Shown here piece after piece: positions 21,635-31,887 of a stretch of DNA of 64,000 nt. Position numbers and translations under genes: made by a program. How positions within the stretch are numbered: position 1 is the stretch's first letter; each line of letters begins with the position of its first letter. The notes below the pieces were generated by a model. That model made no database searches and had not been told where the DNA came from. It saw only the letters and a program-made list of their open reading frames with translations. The stretch spans positions 7,480,191-7,544,190 of the forward strand of contig OY294054.1 of NCBI GenBank assembly GCA_958510825.1. The letters run 5' to 3'. Origin of the DNA: Brachypterus glaber (Eukaryota > Arthropoda > Insecta > Coleoptera > Kateretidae).

Positions 21635-22817
21635 ATGAATATTTTAAATGTTGGAGACAGGGCTGTCACTGATAATTCAATTATCAGTAAGGAATACCAC
21701 AGCTACTTACCCTATGCAAATTCGAGTCTTTTGAAATCTGATGAAATACGCATACCAATACAAGCTCAGAATATTTACTCCTTCCCTGCAGAGAGTTTCC
21801 TTGAACTGGAGGGTGTTGTGATTGACGAAAACAACAAGTACAGCGATACAATTAAACTAACCAACATGGCTCTGATGTTCTTATTCGATGAGATACGATA
21901 CGGACTGGGTGGAGTGGTGGTGGATCGTGTCCGAAACCCTGCGATAACATCTCTTATGAAGGGATATGTCAGTTTTACTAAACAGGACTGTGTACGTTAT
22001 CAGAATGCAGGTTGGAATCATTTGGAACATGTAAAAATTGTAGCAAGAGCAAACGGACATTTTAACGTTTGAGGACTTTCGCAAGGTCGTAATAAATGTG
22101 CGACAAGAGCTGACCTTAATTCGAAGTTTTACCGATAACAATTTAGTGATGTCGGCAAAAGCAGGGGAAAAACCGCAAATACGTTTGGATAAAATAGCAT
22201 GGAAAATTGAACATATTAGAGTGGACGATGAGACAAAATTACCTTTGCTCTCGGTCATTGACAAGGGCAGAGATTTAGCTGTTTCGTTTCGAGGATGGGA
22301 ACTTCATGAATATCCGCTGTTGAATCAAACAACGCTACATACATGGAATGTAAAAGCTGTAAATCAATTAGAAAAGCCTCGGTACATAATATTTGGTTTC
22401 CAAACAAACAGAAAAAATCAAGTAAATAAGGATTGCAGCTTGTTTGATCATTGCCACATGAAAAATTTCAAAGTGCACTTAAACTCTGAGGTTTACTCCT
22501 ACGATAATATAAACTTGGATTTTGACAAACAACAGTATGCATTGTTGTACGAAATGTATGCGAGATTTCAACAATCCTATTATTACAAAGATGTGGGCGA
22601 ACCTTGTTTCAGCTTGGAAAAATTCATCGAAAGGGCTCTACTGATTGTAGTTGATTGTTGTTATCAAGTGGACACAATAAAAAATGGTAGTGTAGACATT
22701 CGATTGGAGTTTGAAACTGAAAAAGATGTCCCTGCAAATACCTGTGCTTACGCATTGGTTTTACATGATAAAAAAGTTAAATATAATCCACTTACCAGTA
22801 CAGTGAAAATTTTGTAA
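21635..22817 (+). pseudogene. Double jelly-roll major capsid protein (one break)
   Basis: From ATG 21,635 the frame runs to TGA near 22,070; the same protein continues in another phase from 22,071 to the stop at 22,815-22,817, giving about 394 codons in two pieces. Recognisable stretches are SFLELEGVV, LFDEIRYGLGGVVVDR and TSLMKGYVS in the first piece, and QLEKPRYIIFGFQTNRKNQ, HLNSEVYSYDNINLDF, SVDIRLEFE and KVKYNPLTSTVKIL in the second. These fit the DJR-like capsid family of arthropod Polinton-like elements. A short internal segment appears lost at the break. A poly(A) signal AATAAA follows at about 22,834. Confidence 0.8.
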
Positions 22818-22856
22818 AATTTTTATGGATTTTTAATAAAAATATAATAATAAATT

Positions 22857-23159
22857 TTAGTTGTTTTTATTTACTTTACAAAACAAGGTCCAATGATATA
22901 AAAAGTATACATTTTTATTTGCACAATTAAGGTTATTGTTTAAATGTTTTTTACAATGGTATGATTTAAATATTTTACGCATTTTATTAAAAGATGAACA
23001 CTGTGATGACATCCAAATCTCATCCTCTTCAACATTAATGATTTGATTGTTTACATATTTTTCCAACCATTTTTTCTTTTGTTCTCCTTTAACAATCACC
23101 GGTATAAACGGATTAGATAATATATAAAATTTTAAAAATTCCACAATGTTTTCAAATGT

Positions 23160-23192
<33 letters not shown>

Positions 23193-23495
23193 ACTACTAT
23201 TGATATTATATATACCACAACAGTCTTGATTAGCGTTGCTATTGTCTTGTTCATAAATGTAAGCTCCTGCTGCTGCTCCTTCTTCTGTTGCATCCCATTT
23301 AATTCCATGAACATTATTTTGCAAGTACAAAATATGACTCTTTATTTTGTAGTTAAACAAGTTAAAGTTAAGAGGAAGTGTATTAAATTTATGCACAGTT
23401 TCCTTGGTTTTGGTATTTATTATTGAAATTTCCTTTGCCCAAAACGGTAGGCCTTGTTTACAGTAATCAAAACCTTGGATATCAACGATAAACAT
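22857..23495 (-). CDS. Conserved small protein of virus-like element
   Basis: An unbroken 212-codon frame starts MFIVDIQGFDYCKQGLPFW at 23,495 and ends at 22,857. A 12-residue Ser run at about residues 100-111 comes from a (GCT)n microsatellite. The C-terminal part is Cys/His-rich (SYHCKKHLNNNLNCANK). From memory, proteins starting VDIQGF with a KEXW-type block and a Cys/His end are common beside DJR capsid and PolB genes in arthropod genomes, and a nuclease-like fold has seemed plausible; I cannot confirm it. It is the only apparently intact gene of this relic and lies downstream of PolB on the same strand. Confidence 0.6.
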
Positions 23496-23855
23496 GTTTG
23501 TTTAGTTTGCTTTTATAACGTTTCAACTCTTGCACACAACTGGAGTAGTTCCATTCCAACATGAAGTATTTATAATCAGACGTGTTTGTTATCGTGGGAG
23601 ATGGTAACTCACCCCATCACAGCCTTGACATCACATATAGGTTTTGGGCTAACTCGTTTAGTGGTTTTTGTGAATGCTCCAATTTTTCCATTAAAAACCC
23701 TATCCCACTTGGTTTTTTGATGTTGAATCTGTAACAAATTTAAAATTTATATTGTGTGTGGGTGTGTGTGATTTATGAGTATTTAATTACCATATAAATA
23801 TATTTCTGTGTGTGTGTATATCTGTGAAGTAAGTATACAAAAAAAAACAAAGGAT
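23496..23855. other. Gap between small gene and polymerase
   Basis: Non-coding. It holds short GT-rich runs at about 23,752-23,772 and 23,805-23,818. No gene seen. Confidence 0.5.
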
Positions 23856-26800
23856 TTAGTTGTTATAACCCCAGGGAACAGTATCAGTTTTTCTATAGTC
23901 GACAATTCTTTTATCATCGAAAGGGTTTAAAGTTAGTTTTTCCTGTTGGATTGTAAAACCCTCATGCCGCAAGGATACAATGGAATTTTGTACTACAGGC
24001 AGGCTTTTATAATAAAAGAGTGCATTAAAATAATCCTCAAAAGTAATGCTTTTCACTGCTGATTTTTGAATTCCTTTGGCCTTTTTAACAGAGACCAAAG
24101 TTGGAAATAAAGCAGTCAATATCTTTCGAGGAGTATTCTGCTTTTCGTAATTTTTCCACTTACCTCTGCATTTCTTTATCACTTTTCATTACCTTTAGCG
24201 AGTACATTTTTGAGCGTAGTCCAATAAATTCAGTCATTAGACTGCCGTTATTCTCGTCTTTGATCAGCCCCAAAACCTTTTTATTCTTCAAAGGTATTTG
24301 ATAGATGTTATCAGGAGGATAATCGGATGTGTCAAATCTATCAATATCCTCCCTTATGCAAGTATAAATATCGTCGACAAAAAATTGATAAAGCAACTGT
24401 CAGTATCAGTATGAAGTAATTTTGCATTATCACCAAATTTTACCTTAATGTAATTGTAGTGAAAATCATATAAATATTTGATATATCCAAAATTGTCATA
24501 CCCACATAAATCGGTTTGTTAAAGTGAATTTTAAGTTTTTTCATCTCAACTAGTATCATGTTTTCGTCGAAAATTTTACAGCTATGAAAATTTGGTTGAG
24601 AAATGTAGTAGTTGGCACCAAATTGACCTGACCACCTGGTAACGAAATTCACCTTTCTTTATTTCTTTACATTTTCAATGGTTTTTCCAAATACTGCATT
24701 GTTCATTAGTGTGTAAAGATTTTTTAAAAAATTCATTATTGGCTGCTTTTCGTAATTCAGTATTTAAATCTATATACTTTTTAAGCCAAGGGGATTGTTT
24801 GAACTTTAAACATTTATGAATTCTATCAACTTTCACGCCCAACTGTAGAGCTTGTTTTAAATTTAAATAGTGAATTACATAATTCTTCTTTTTATACAAA
24901 GTGGTTAATAATTTGGGATTTTTTAAGTCAGATGAAGTTGGTGGTACCAAATGTTCAGGACAAAGGGGCAAATCTTTGTGAAGTTCAAAAAGTTCACGGG
25001 GATAACTAAGGTCAACCTCAAAAATTAATCCATATATTTATATCATCAACATCAACATTCAACCACTGAAAATGTCTGGTAGGTAGTGCAAAGCTCATGG
25101 CTGCTCCGTAAAGGTTATTAATATCGTAATACATTAGATAAGATTGAGGTTCATTTGCAATATAATCTGATTCCATGTATTTATTATTTGCTTTAGCGTA
25201 GCGATTTGAACATTGTGAAACCCCACCCCGTATACCTCTTTCGATAAAATTAACCATATCCATGTCGGTCTAGAGTTCCAAGCAAACACCAGTAACCTCA
25301 AGCATAGCATCAAAGGCCAAACCTGGAGCTGTTAGATAATGAAGCGCGTCCAACTTGTAAGTTTCTAGACAAGACTTTCGAAAATTTTTAAAAATATCTA
25401 AAGTAAAACATCAGTTTTCAAATACAATTCCGCACATTCTTGTAAATTTTTACAATCAAATTTTCTCCATATATTGAGAGCATGATTGTAATCCTCACCT
25501 GAAACGTCTTCGTCGACAATTTTACTGAAAAACATTTCCTTTGGTGGTGGACAAGTGTCCTGTAATTTTTCCCAACTGTTAAGGTACTCAAAGGGAAGGA
25601 CCTTGTGATCAGTTTAAACTGATCATGGTCCAAATAAAACTTTTTACTAATCAACTTTTCAGATTCGTTCAGATACGATGACAACTTGGAAATACTACTA
25701 GCCATAAATCTAAACGAATCCAAAAATCGCAAGTGAACCTTGGTATTTTTAATAGATTTGGTAAAAGAAATATACCTCTCCATATTGAGTGGTAATAAAT
25801 TTATGTCACCCTCTACCTTAGTACTGAGAGTCTTAATAAGGAAATGGCTAAGGTATCCAGACAAATTGTGAAAAACTACAGGTATAATGTGAGATTTTTT
25901 TAATTTCAAGTTACAAGAGTTGTGAGCCGCACCCCTAAACCTTCCAGTAAAGTGATCGTGATCCCTCACCTTTTTATCTCCCCTTCCCACAAACTCTTCT
26001 CCACAACAAATACAAGTGGGTGCTAAAAAAAATTCCCTCTCCTCTTTTGGTGTTAACTTTTGCATTGGAACAGGATTTGATAGCAAAAAGTCCACATTTT
26101 TAGCTATCTTTTCGAGCTCATGAACAAACCACTCCACGCAGTCTTTACCAGTGTACATGTTAAATTTAGATAAGCTGTCATTATAGAAACACTTTAGGTA
26201 GTCAATACTAAACGCTTCATGCTTTTGAAGTTTTTCACTTTTACACCCAACCGTCCTATTATTATCCTTGTAATCTATTAAAATACTTTCAATGTCTGTA
26301 TAAACAACATAAGGAACCGTTAGTTGATTTTTAAAATTTTTAAAATGTAAAGATTTAGTTTTCTCAGTGGGAAGAACAACCTTTGCATCATTCAACATTT
26401 TACATTTTCCAAATGTTTTTTCAAAACGGTTTCAGTTAAGAAGTGGTTAAGGCATCGTTCGCAATACCATTTTCCATTTCTAACATTGCCCACTTGACTA
26501 TTGAGTAATCGAGATAAATTTTTAATCAATGCAAAATGAAAATTAACAGCTATATCTCTACTAGTACAAGGTTCATTGTTCATAATAAGTTGATTATTTA
26601 TGGTTGAAATCAAAAGCAGATTAATTCTGGGAGAATAATCAAATTTATTTAGACGTAATGGTACGATTTCCTGCTCATCATCAATGGTAAAAACGTTAAT
26701 AGACCGTTTGTTCATGATCTCAAATTTTGGAATATCCTTTAGAGCAATGAGAAACTGTATATTTTCAAAATTTAAAACGGATATAAAATTTGGATATGAC

Positions 26801-27399
26801 TGGATACGCTTTGTATTTTTATCAGGGGCAGCTGGAAACAATGCCGCAACTACTGCATACATAAAACAATACTCGTCATTATTTTGAATATTGATAACAC
26901 TTTTCGACTTTACAACAAACGTGGGTAAGGAAACGTAAGTGGAAATGCCTATTTTAATCGGATTGTAATTTATATTCACCTTTAAATGCAACACCTTATA
27001 CAAACTCCATCCGGAATCCTTCTCCTGAAATTTCTCCAACCTTAGTAAAATCTACAACAAATTGTTTAAACCAATCTTGCAAGTTAGTATTAACATCGAT
27101 AATTTAATTTTTAGTTGGAAAAAATTTTACTGGTTTCTGCAGTTTGAGGTTTTATAAACAACAAAGCAAAAATTACATTCCTTCAACATTGACTGTTTTA
27201 ATTCTCCTTTAATTTTTATACTAAAACTAAGAAATGCTTGTTGTAAAAATACCCGGGGGTCTTTAATTCGCAAATTGCTAATGATACCAGTACGAATCCT
27301 ACCATTAAAACAGGATTCAACATCTTGCCATTTAATTTGTGCAGATTGTTTTCGTTTACCAACAATGTGGCGCTTCAATTTGGTTGATGAGGATCCCAA
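23856..27399 (-). pseudogene. Protein-primed type-B DNA polymerase (broken)
   Basis: Read from 27,399 to 23,856. The N-terminal domain (DVESCFNGRIRTGIISNLRI) is followed by FQEKDSGWSLY, then INIQNNDEYCFMYAVVAALF. A zinc-finger-like CERC...H...H follows. The exonuclease motif YTDIES (26,296 region) has both acids, but the second motif reads HNLSGYLSH, with Leu where Asp is usual. A C-x-C-C...DHDHFTGRFRGAAHNSC module resembles endonuclease VII. Polymerase motif A is [10 protein letters not shown] (25,125-25,096) and motif C is HTDTDS (24,416-24,399). GLRSKMYS is the KxY motif. The end reads DTVPWGYNN. Breaks lie near 27,100, 26,395, 25,610, 25,265, 25,015, 24,670, 24,440, 24,390 and 24,170. No ATG was found at the N-terminus. 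Confidence 0.85.
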
Positions 27400-27520
27400 T
27401 AATGAGCTTCGTTTGGAGGCTGGTCCCTCTAAAAAACCTAGATATCTGCCACCACCACCACAACCACTACTATCACCACAAATTGAATTCCAAGAAGAGG
27501 AAGAAGTTGAAAATAATCAA

Positions 27521-27997
27521 TTTGATGATCAATCTCAAAGATGGTAGATGGATGTCACATCTTTTTAAGCTACAGGATATTTTTTTTTTGTTTTAAAAGT
27601 CATAAGAAAGAAAAATAAAGAATATACTATTTACTTAAATATTATTATTCTATTCGTACTTAACTATAAAAAAATTATTATGGCTATTATTTTTGTAGAC
27701 AAACCGTCCCTTTGTTGTTGATGGTGGAAAATTTTCCAATACCCATAATGGTGGAATGATGGGTTGTGGTGATGATGATTCATTATCATTCATCCTCACA
27801 TTCTCACCCAAAAGATATTAAATGGGTTGTGGTGTTGGTTGTGGCATTGGAGTCAAAATATTATATACGGAGTCAAAATATATTATACGGAGTCAAAATA
27901 GAAATAAAAAATATCTAAGGTTAATATAATAACTTAAAAAGTATGGCGTTATATTTTTCGCAATCTATAACACATATATAAAATTCAATTACACTTT
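27521..27997. other. AT-rich flank of virus relic
   Basis: No gene. TGGTG/TGATG-rich simple sequence lies at 27,720-27,850. The motif CGGAGTCAAAATA occurs twice at about 27,868-27,902 and again, in both orientations, at about 28,805-28,850. The pairs could be the remains of an inverted-repeat element spanning about 27,865-28,850. Confidence 0.4.
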
Positions 27998-28410
27998 TGA
28001 TACTCTATTTTTTATTTTTGTATGGAAATAGTTTTTTAGTACATCGCTATGTTTCATTTTAGGCAGTAAAATTGTTCTATGCTTCCATTTTTTTTTTGTG
28101 ATAACTTCGCCAATGACTAAGGTAAAGTAAAACTTTTTGTTTGTTAGTTTGAGTTATTTAAGTAAAAAATGTATTCCACGATCCCCTTTCTATATAAAGT
28201 TCAATTTGAATTTTGATACTCTATTTTTATTTTGTGTGTAACAGTTTTTGAGTACGTGTCATTTTAGGCGGTAAAATTGTTCTATGATTCGATTTTTTTG
28301 TGATAACTTCACCAATAACTATGGTAAAGTAAAACTTTGTGTTTTGTTAGTTTGAACAGGTATATACCTAAGTAAAAAATGTATCCCACGATCCCCTTTC
28401 TATTTAACTC
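27998..28410 (+). repeat. Tandem duplication, about 205-bp units
   Basis: Two direct copies (about 27,998-28,200 and 28,205-28,408) share CACTTTTGATACTCTATTTT-type starts, TTTTAGGCAGTAAAATTGTTC, GTGATAACTTCGCCAAT and CCCACGATCCCCTTTCTAT. Divergence is moderate. Confidence 0.75.
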
Positions 28411-28888
28411 GTTTAAAAGTTAAGAGGGGGCTACTAAACCATTTATAATTTAAATATGTACAACTATTTATTCTATTACCAATTCACGAAAGTTAAGAAT
28501 TCATGTACCAAGACAATATTTAACAATACAACGTTGCCAAGCCGTCGGAAACAAATTAGTCGTCAATATGAAAGCGTATATTGATGATTCGTATATTGAT
28601 CAGCGTGCGTCAGCCCCTCTATGTTTCAAAAGGTTGAACTAAAACCGACTATTTTGCATCCGATTAAACGTTAAATTTACAGGCGTACATACGTCACTCT
28701 ACAAAACTATTAGTATTAGCGGAATAGTTATGATGCTATGTCTCACGTAATATGAAAAAAAGAGTTAAATATGGTTTAATGGTCATTTTATAAAGAAAAA
28801 CTATTTTGACTCCGATATTCGGAGTCAAAATAATTCCGGAGTCAAAATGTAATGTACAGGAGTAATGTGTGGACTCAATTTGGTCGGC

Positions 28889-28891
<3 letters not shown>

Positions 28892-28928
<37 letters not shown>
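28892..28928. repeat. (TA)n microsatellite
   Basis: A pure TA run of about 37 bp. Confidence 0.9.
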
Positions 28929-28929
<1 letters not shown>

Positions 28930-29104
28930 CTTACTGATCTATTGGTATCAGTGGTGGTGGTGGTGTTATATTACTAAAATAATAAAAACATTTTAATAAA
29001 TATTATAAACTAACTAACTAACATGTTGAAAATATTAGTAACATTATATTCTTTATTTTCACATTAATGCATTAATAAAAATAAAATATAATTAATAAAA
29101 AAAA

Positions 29105-29545
29105 TCACCTAGAGGGACGGAAAAATATATTAGTTTTGTGCAGCAGGTTAAGGGCTGGGGAATAAAGGAATGTAAGCTGTGACTGGCGTCGGGGAGTACC
29201 AGGGCGCTCAGGCGTCGCCGCGACGGCCAGTCCCGAGGTGAGTCGCGACGCCGTCCGCAGCACCAGGCGCCGCCGCGACGGCCAGCAGCCCCACGCAGTG
29301 AGGTGGCAATTCACCGGCTTAGACAGCACGCGAACAGAGCAATGTTGGTTTGCCCTCGCTTTTGTGGATCTCCAGTGTCAACGGCAACACATGCATATAG
29401 ATGGAAACGAGCTCGGCGCTGTCTCGCAGAGACTGCGGTGGCTCCTCCTCCCCATTTCACGACACGTTCAGCTGAGTGCCGATCGACAGGTTGAACTCTG
29501 TCGGTTGTGTGATCATACTACAGTACGGGTTAACTTTTAAAAATA
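29105..29545. other. GC- and CpG-rich block
   Basis: This 0.44-kb block contrasts sharply with the surrounding AT-rich DNA. CGCCGCGACGGCCAG occurs twice (about 29,215 and 29,270), so it has an internal duplication of about 55 bp. On the plus strand CCCGAG/GTGAGT at about 29,236 is a consensus splice donor. Short open frames exist on both strands but lack recognisable domains. It could be a 5' exon or promoter of a host gene, or a retrocopy. A GGCTGGCT-rich stretch follows at 29,583-29,645. Confidence 0.4.
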
Positions 29546-29854
29546 AAATAATTATGACAAACTAGGATTATGGTCCCCGTACTAGGCTGGTGGCTGGCTG
29601 GTTGGTTTAGGTCGTACTGGGTTGGCTGGCTGGCTGGGCTAGGCTTGACAGTCCTAATTTAAAAAAAAAAAAAATACCGCCAGATAGCTACACACACAAA
29701 TTATTAAGACTCCTTGGTCACAATTCAAATCTCTTTATGAAAATTCTCGGAAGAGGAGGAAAAATCTACCCAAGAGTTCTCAAGTCTAGACTAGTCACTA
29801 AAAATTTACATTAAAACTCCTTGCGTTCAATTAAAATATTTTCTATTATAGAAA

Positions 29855-29940
29855 GCTCCAGTAGCTCAGTTGGTAGTGCATCGGTTTAACAATGCAAGGG
29901 TCGACGGTTCGAACGCCACACCAGCACCGAGACTTTTTTT
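29855..29940 (+). tRNA. Degenerate tRNA-like sequence (pseudo-tRNA or SINE head)
   Basis: An A box TAGCTCAGTTGG (29,862-29,873) and a B box GGTTCGAAC (29,906-29,914) have normal tRNA spacing, and a T7 run at 29,934-29,940 could stop Pol III. The D stem nearly forms (GCTC against GTGC). The anticodon and T stems and the acceptor ends pair poorly, so it is unlikely to be a working tRNA. A possible anticodon triplet is AAC. A tRNA pseudogene or the head of a tRNA-derived SINE fits best. Confidence 0.5.
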
Positions 29941-29980
29941 AAAATTAACAACTGGACCACCTCTGTTGTGTTTATATTTC

Positions 29981-30050
29981 TACCGCTAGATGGCGACAAC
30001 CACCCCCCTCGGGTCTCTCATATCTCTACCCACAGCTAGATGGCGCCACC
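29981..30050 (+). promoter_or_regulatory. Two CTAGATGGCG motifs (CTCF-like core)
   Basis: CCGCTAGATGGCGAC at about 29,983-29,997 and CAGCTAGATGGCGCCAC at about 30,033-30,049 are 50 bp apart on the same strand. The AGATGGCGC core resembles the CTCF binding consensus of insects and vertebrates. Binding is not shown; the motif is also common in some repeats. Confidence 0.35.
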
Positions 30051-30099
30051 GGGCGACAGACTAACAAAAGTTTCGGGTCCCAACGTCACACGCTGAAGG

Positions 30100-30262
30100 C
30101 GCACTGAAAACCTTACGGCCGAAGAGATCCTGAAAATCAGACAAAGAACAGCGAACCAGCACTGAAAACCTTCTGGTCATTGACCGAAACAGCCAAAGAC
30201 ATCCTGAAAACCTTCTGGTCATTGGCGACTACTGCCGAAGACATCCTGAAAATCCTGAATGG
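30100..30262 (+). repeat. Short tandem repeat with CTGAAAACCTTCTGGTCATTG
   Basis: Three related units of about 41-60 bp: CTGAAAACCTTACGGCC..., then CTGAAAACCTTCTGGTCATTG twice, each followed by a GAAGA/AAAGACATCCTGAAAA block. The GC content is higher than that of the flanks. Confidence 0.7.
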
Positions 30263-30589
30263 TAAGCCATCGGCCATCCAAGTGTCACTGAAACCCGCTT
30301 TCTTTACTACTCACCCCCGCTGGGGTAAGGGGGTAATTATATTTAAATGTTTACAATATTTTCGTGAAAATTGGTATATAGGGGTTTTTGCCGTAGCTAA
30401 AACTGAATCTGTTGACAAAAAAAAATTAACTCCACCCTCGCTGGGGTAAGGGGGTAATTATTTTTAAATATTAATTTCTGGTGTAGTTAAAACTGAATCT
30501 GATAATGAAAAATATTTAATTCCACCCCCGCTGGGGAAAGGGGGTAATTATATTTAAATTTTTACAATATTTTCATGAAAATTTGTATA

Positions 30590-31729
30590 CACGGTGTATT
30601 TGAAATAGCGTAGGAAATTTTAACAGGTTCTACATGATAAAATATGACAAAAAGTTCCTATAAATATATGTCTAAAAATGCGTCATAAGGGAGCTACGCC
30701 CATTTGAAAGTGGCTAAAAAAATCGGTTTTTATTTAATAACTCAGGAACCCTTTGAGATACATCAACGAGGTTTTGCACGTCAACTAATCCTACCAAGGC
30801 CCGTTTTTATGTGTTATTTTCATGTACTTATTTCAACCAGTGGTGTGCGAAACGGGGGGGGCTTATCAGTTTTTTGTCCCAAACTTTTTTCTGTGTAACT
30901 TTTTTGCAATTTTATTTTTGAAATATGATTCCTCAGGTCAAAATTCATAAAAAACGTACTCTTGTTGTAATACTCTAGGATTAACCGTTTTCGAGAAAAT
31001 TCATTTGAAGGTGAAATTCCACGGTTCGAGGACGAAAAAGTCCAAACCAAAATTTTAATGATGCAGGGCGAATGTACATTAAAAACTAAGAAAAAAATCT
31101 CATATACAGGTACTTCCAAAAATCAATCCTAATGGAGCTATGGTCTCCTAAATATGCACCATTTTTAAAGGGCAATAGTAGCTTTAAAAGCGTTCTTTCG
31201 ACCTACATGTATGGAAACTTTTTTTGTTAGTTTTTGATGTAGAATAACATTCCATCATTAAAATTTTGGTTTTCTACATTTTAGTCTTTAATTTTTCGTC
31301 CTCGAACCGTGAAATTTCACCTTCAAATGAACTTTTCTCGAAAACGGTTAATCCTACAGTATAACAACAAGAGTACCTTTTTGACATGAGGAATCATATT
31401 TCAAAAATAAAATTGCAAAAAAGTTACACAGAAAAAAGTTTGGGACAAAAAACTGATAAGGCTCCCCCGTTTGGTGTGGTTTAAATAAGTACGTGAAAAT
31501 GACATACAAAGATGGGCTTTATTAGAATTAATTCACGTGCAAAACCTCGTTAATATACCTCAAAGGGTTCCTGAGTTATTAAATAAAAACCAGTTTTTTT
31601 AGCAACTTTCAAATGGGCGTAGCTCCCTTATGACGCATTTTTAGACATATGTTTATAGGAACTTTTTGTCATATTTTATCATGTAGAATCACCTGTTAAA
31701 ATTTCCTACGCTATTTCAAATACACCCTG
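30590..31729. mobile_element. TA-flanked foldback element, copy 2
   Basis: A 1,140-bp element with the same termini (CACGGTGT...ACACCCTG) as copy 1 at 4,709 and high overall similarity. Left flank reads TTGTATA and right flank TATAGGGG. Neighbouring satellite units read GTATATAGGGG, so the insertion duplicated TA. This gives an internal control for the target site. No protein-coding capacity. Confidence 0.85.
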
Positions 31730-31826
31730 TATAGGGGTTTTTGGTGTAGCTAAAACTGAGTATGATAACAAAAAAAATTTAACTCCACCTCCGCTGGGGT
31801 AAGGGGGTAATTATTTTTAAATGTTT

Positions 31827-31887
31827 ACAATATTTTGGTGAAAATTTGTATTTAACCCCTAAATACAAATTTTCACCAAAATATTGT
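31827..31887. repeat. Perfect 28-bp-arm hairpin within satellite
   Basis: Arms 31,827-31,854 and 31,860-31,887 are exact reverse complements with a 5-nt loop ACCCC. It looks like an inverted duplication of the TTTTGGTGAAAATTTGTA part of the satellite unit. Confidence 0.9.

Larger units (their letters stand above)
18952..27520. mobile_element. Maverick/Polinton-like virus relic
   Basis: This block keeps a penton-like gene and a double jelly-roll major capsid gene on the plus strand, and a small conserved gene and a protein-primed type-B DNA polymerase on the minus strand. Such a set is known from Maverick/Polinton elements, adintoviruses and related virus-like elements of arthropods. I see no integrase, packaging ATPase, protease or terminal inverted repeats, so it is partial. 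Several frameshifts, a LINE insertion and loss of the left end to the gypsy element show it is an old, dead copy. Confidence 0.8.

Noticed and set aside
27275..27596. Plus-strand frames with proline-rich and acidic ends
   Set aside because: They lie antisense to the N-terminus of the DNA polymerase, which has clear family motifs on the minus strand.
29105..29540. Overlapping frames of 62-100 codons in the GC-rich block
   Set aside because: Open frames on both strands are expected in GC-rich DNA; no domain or codon bias supports a protein.
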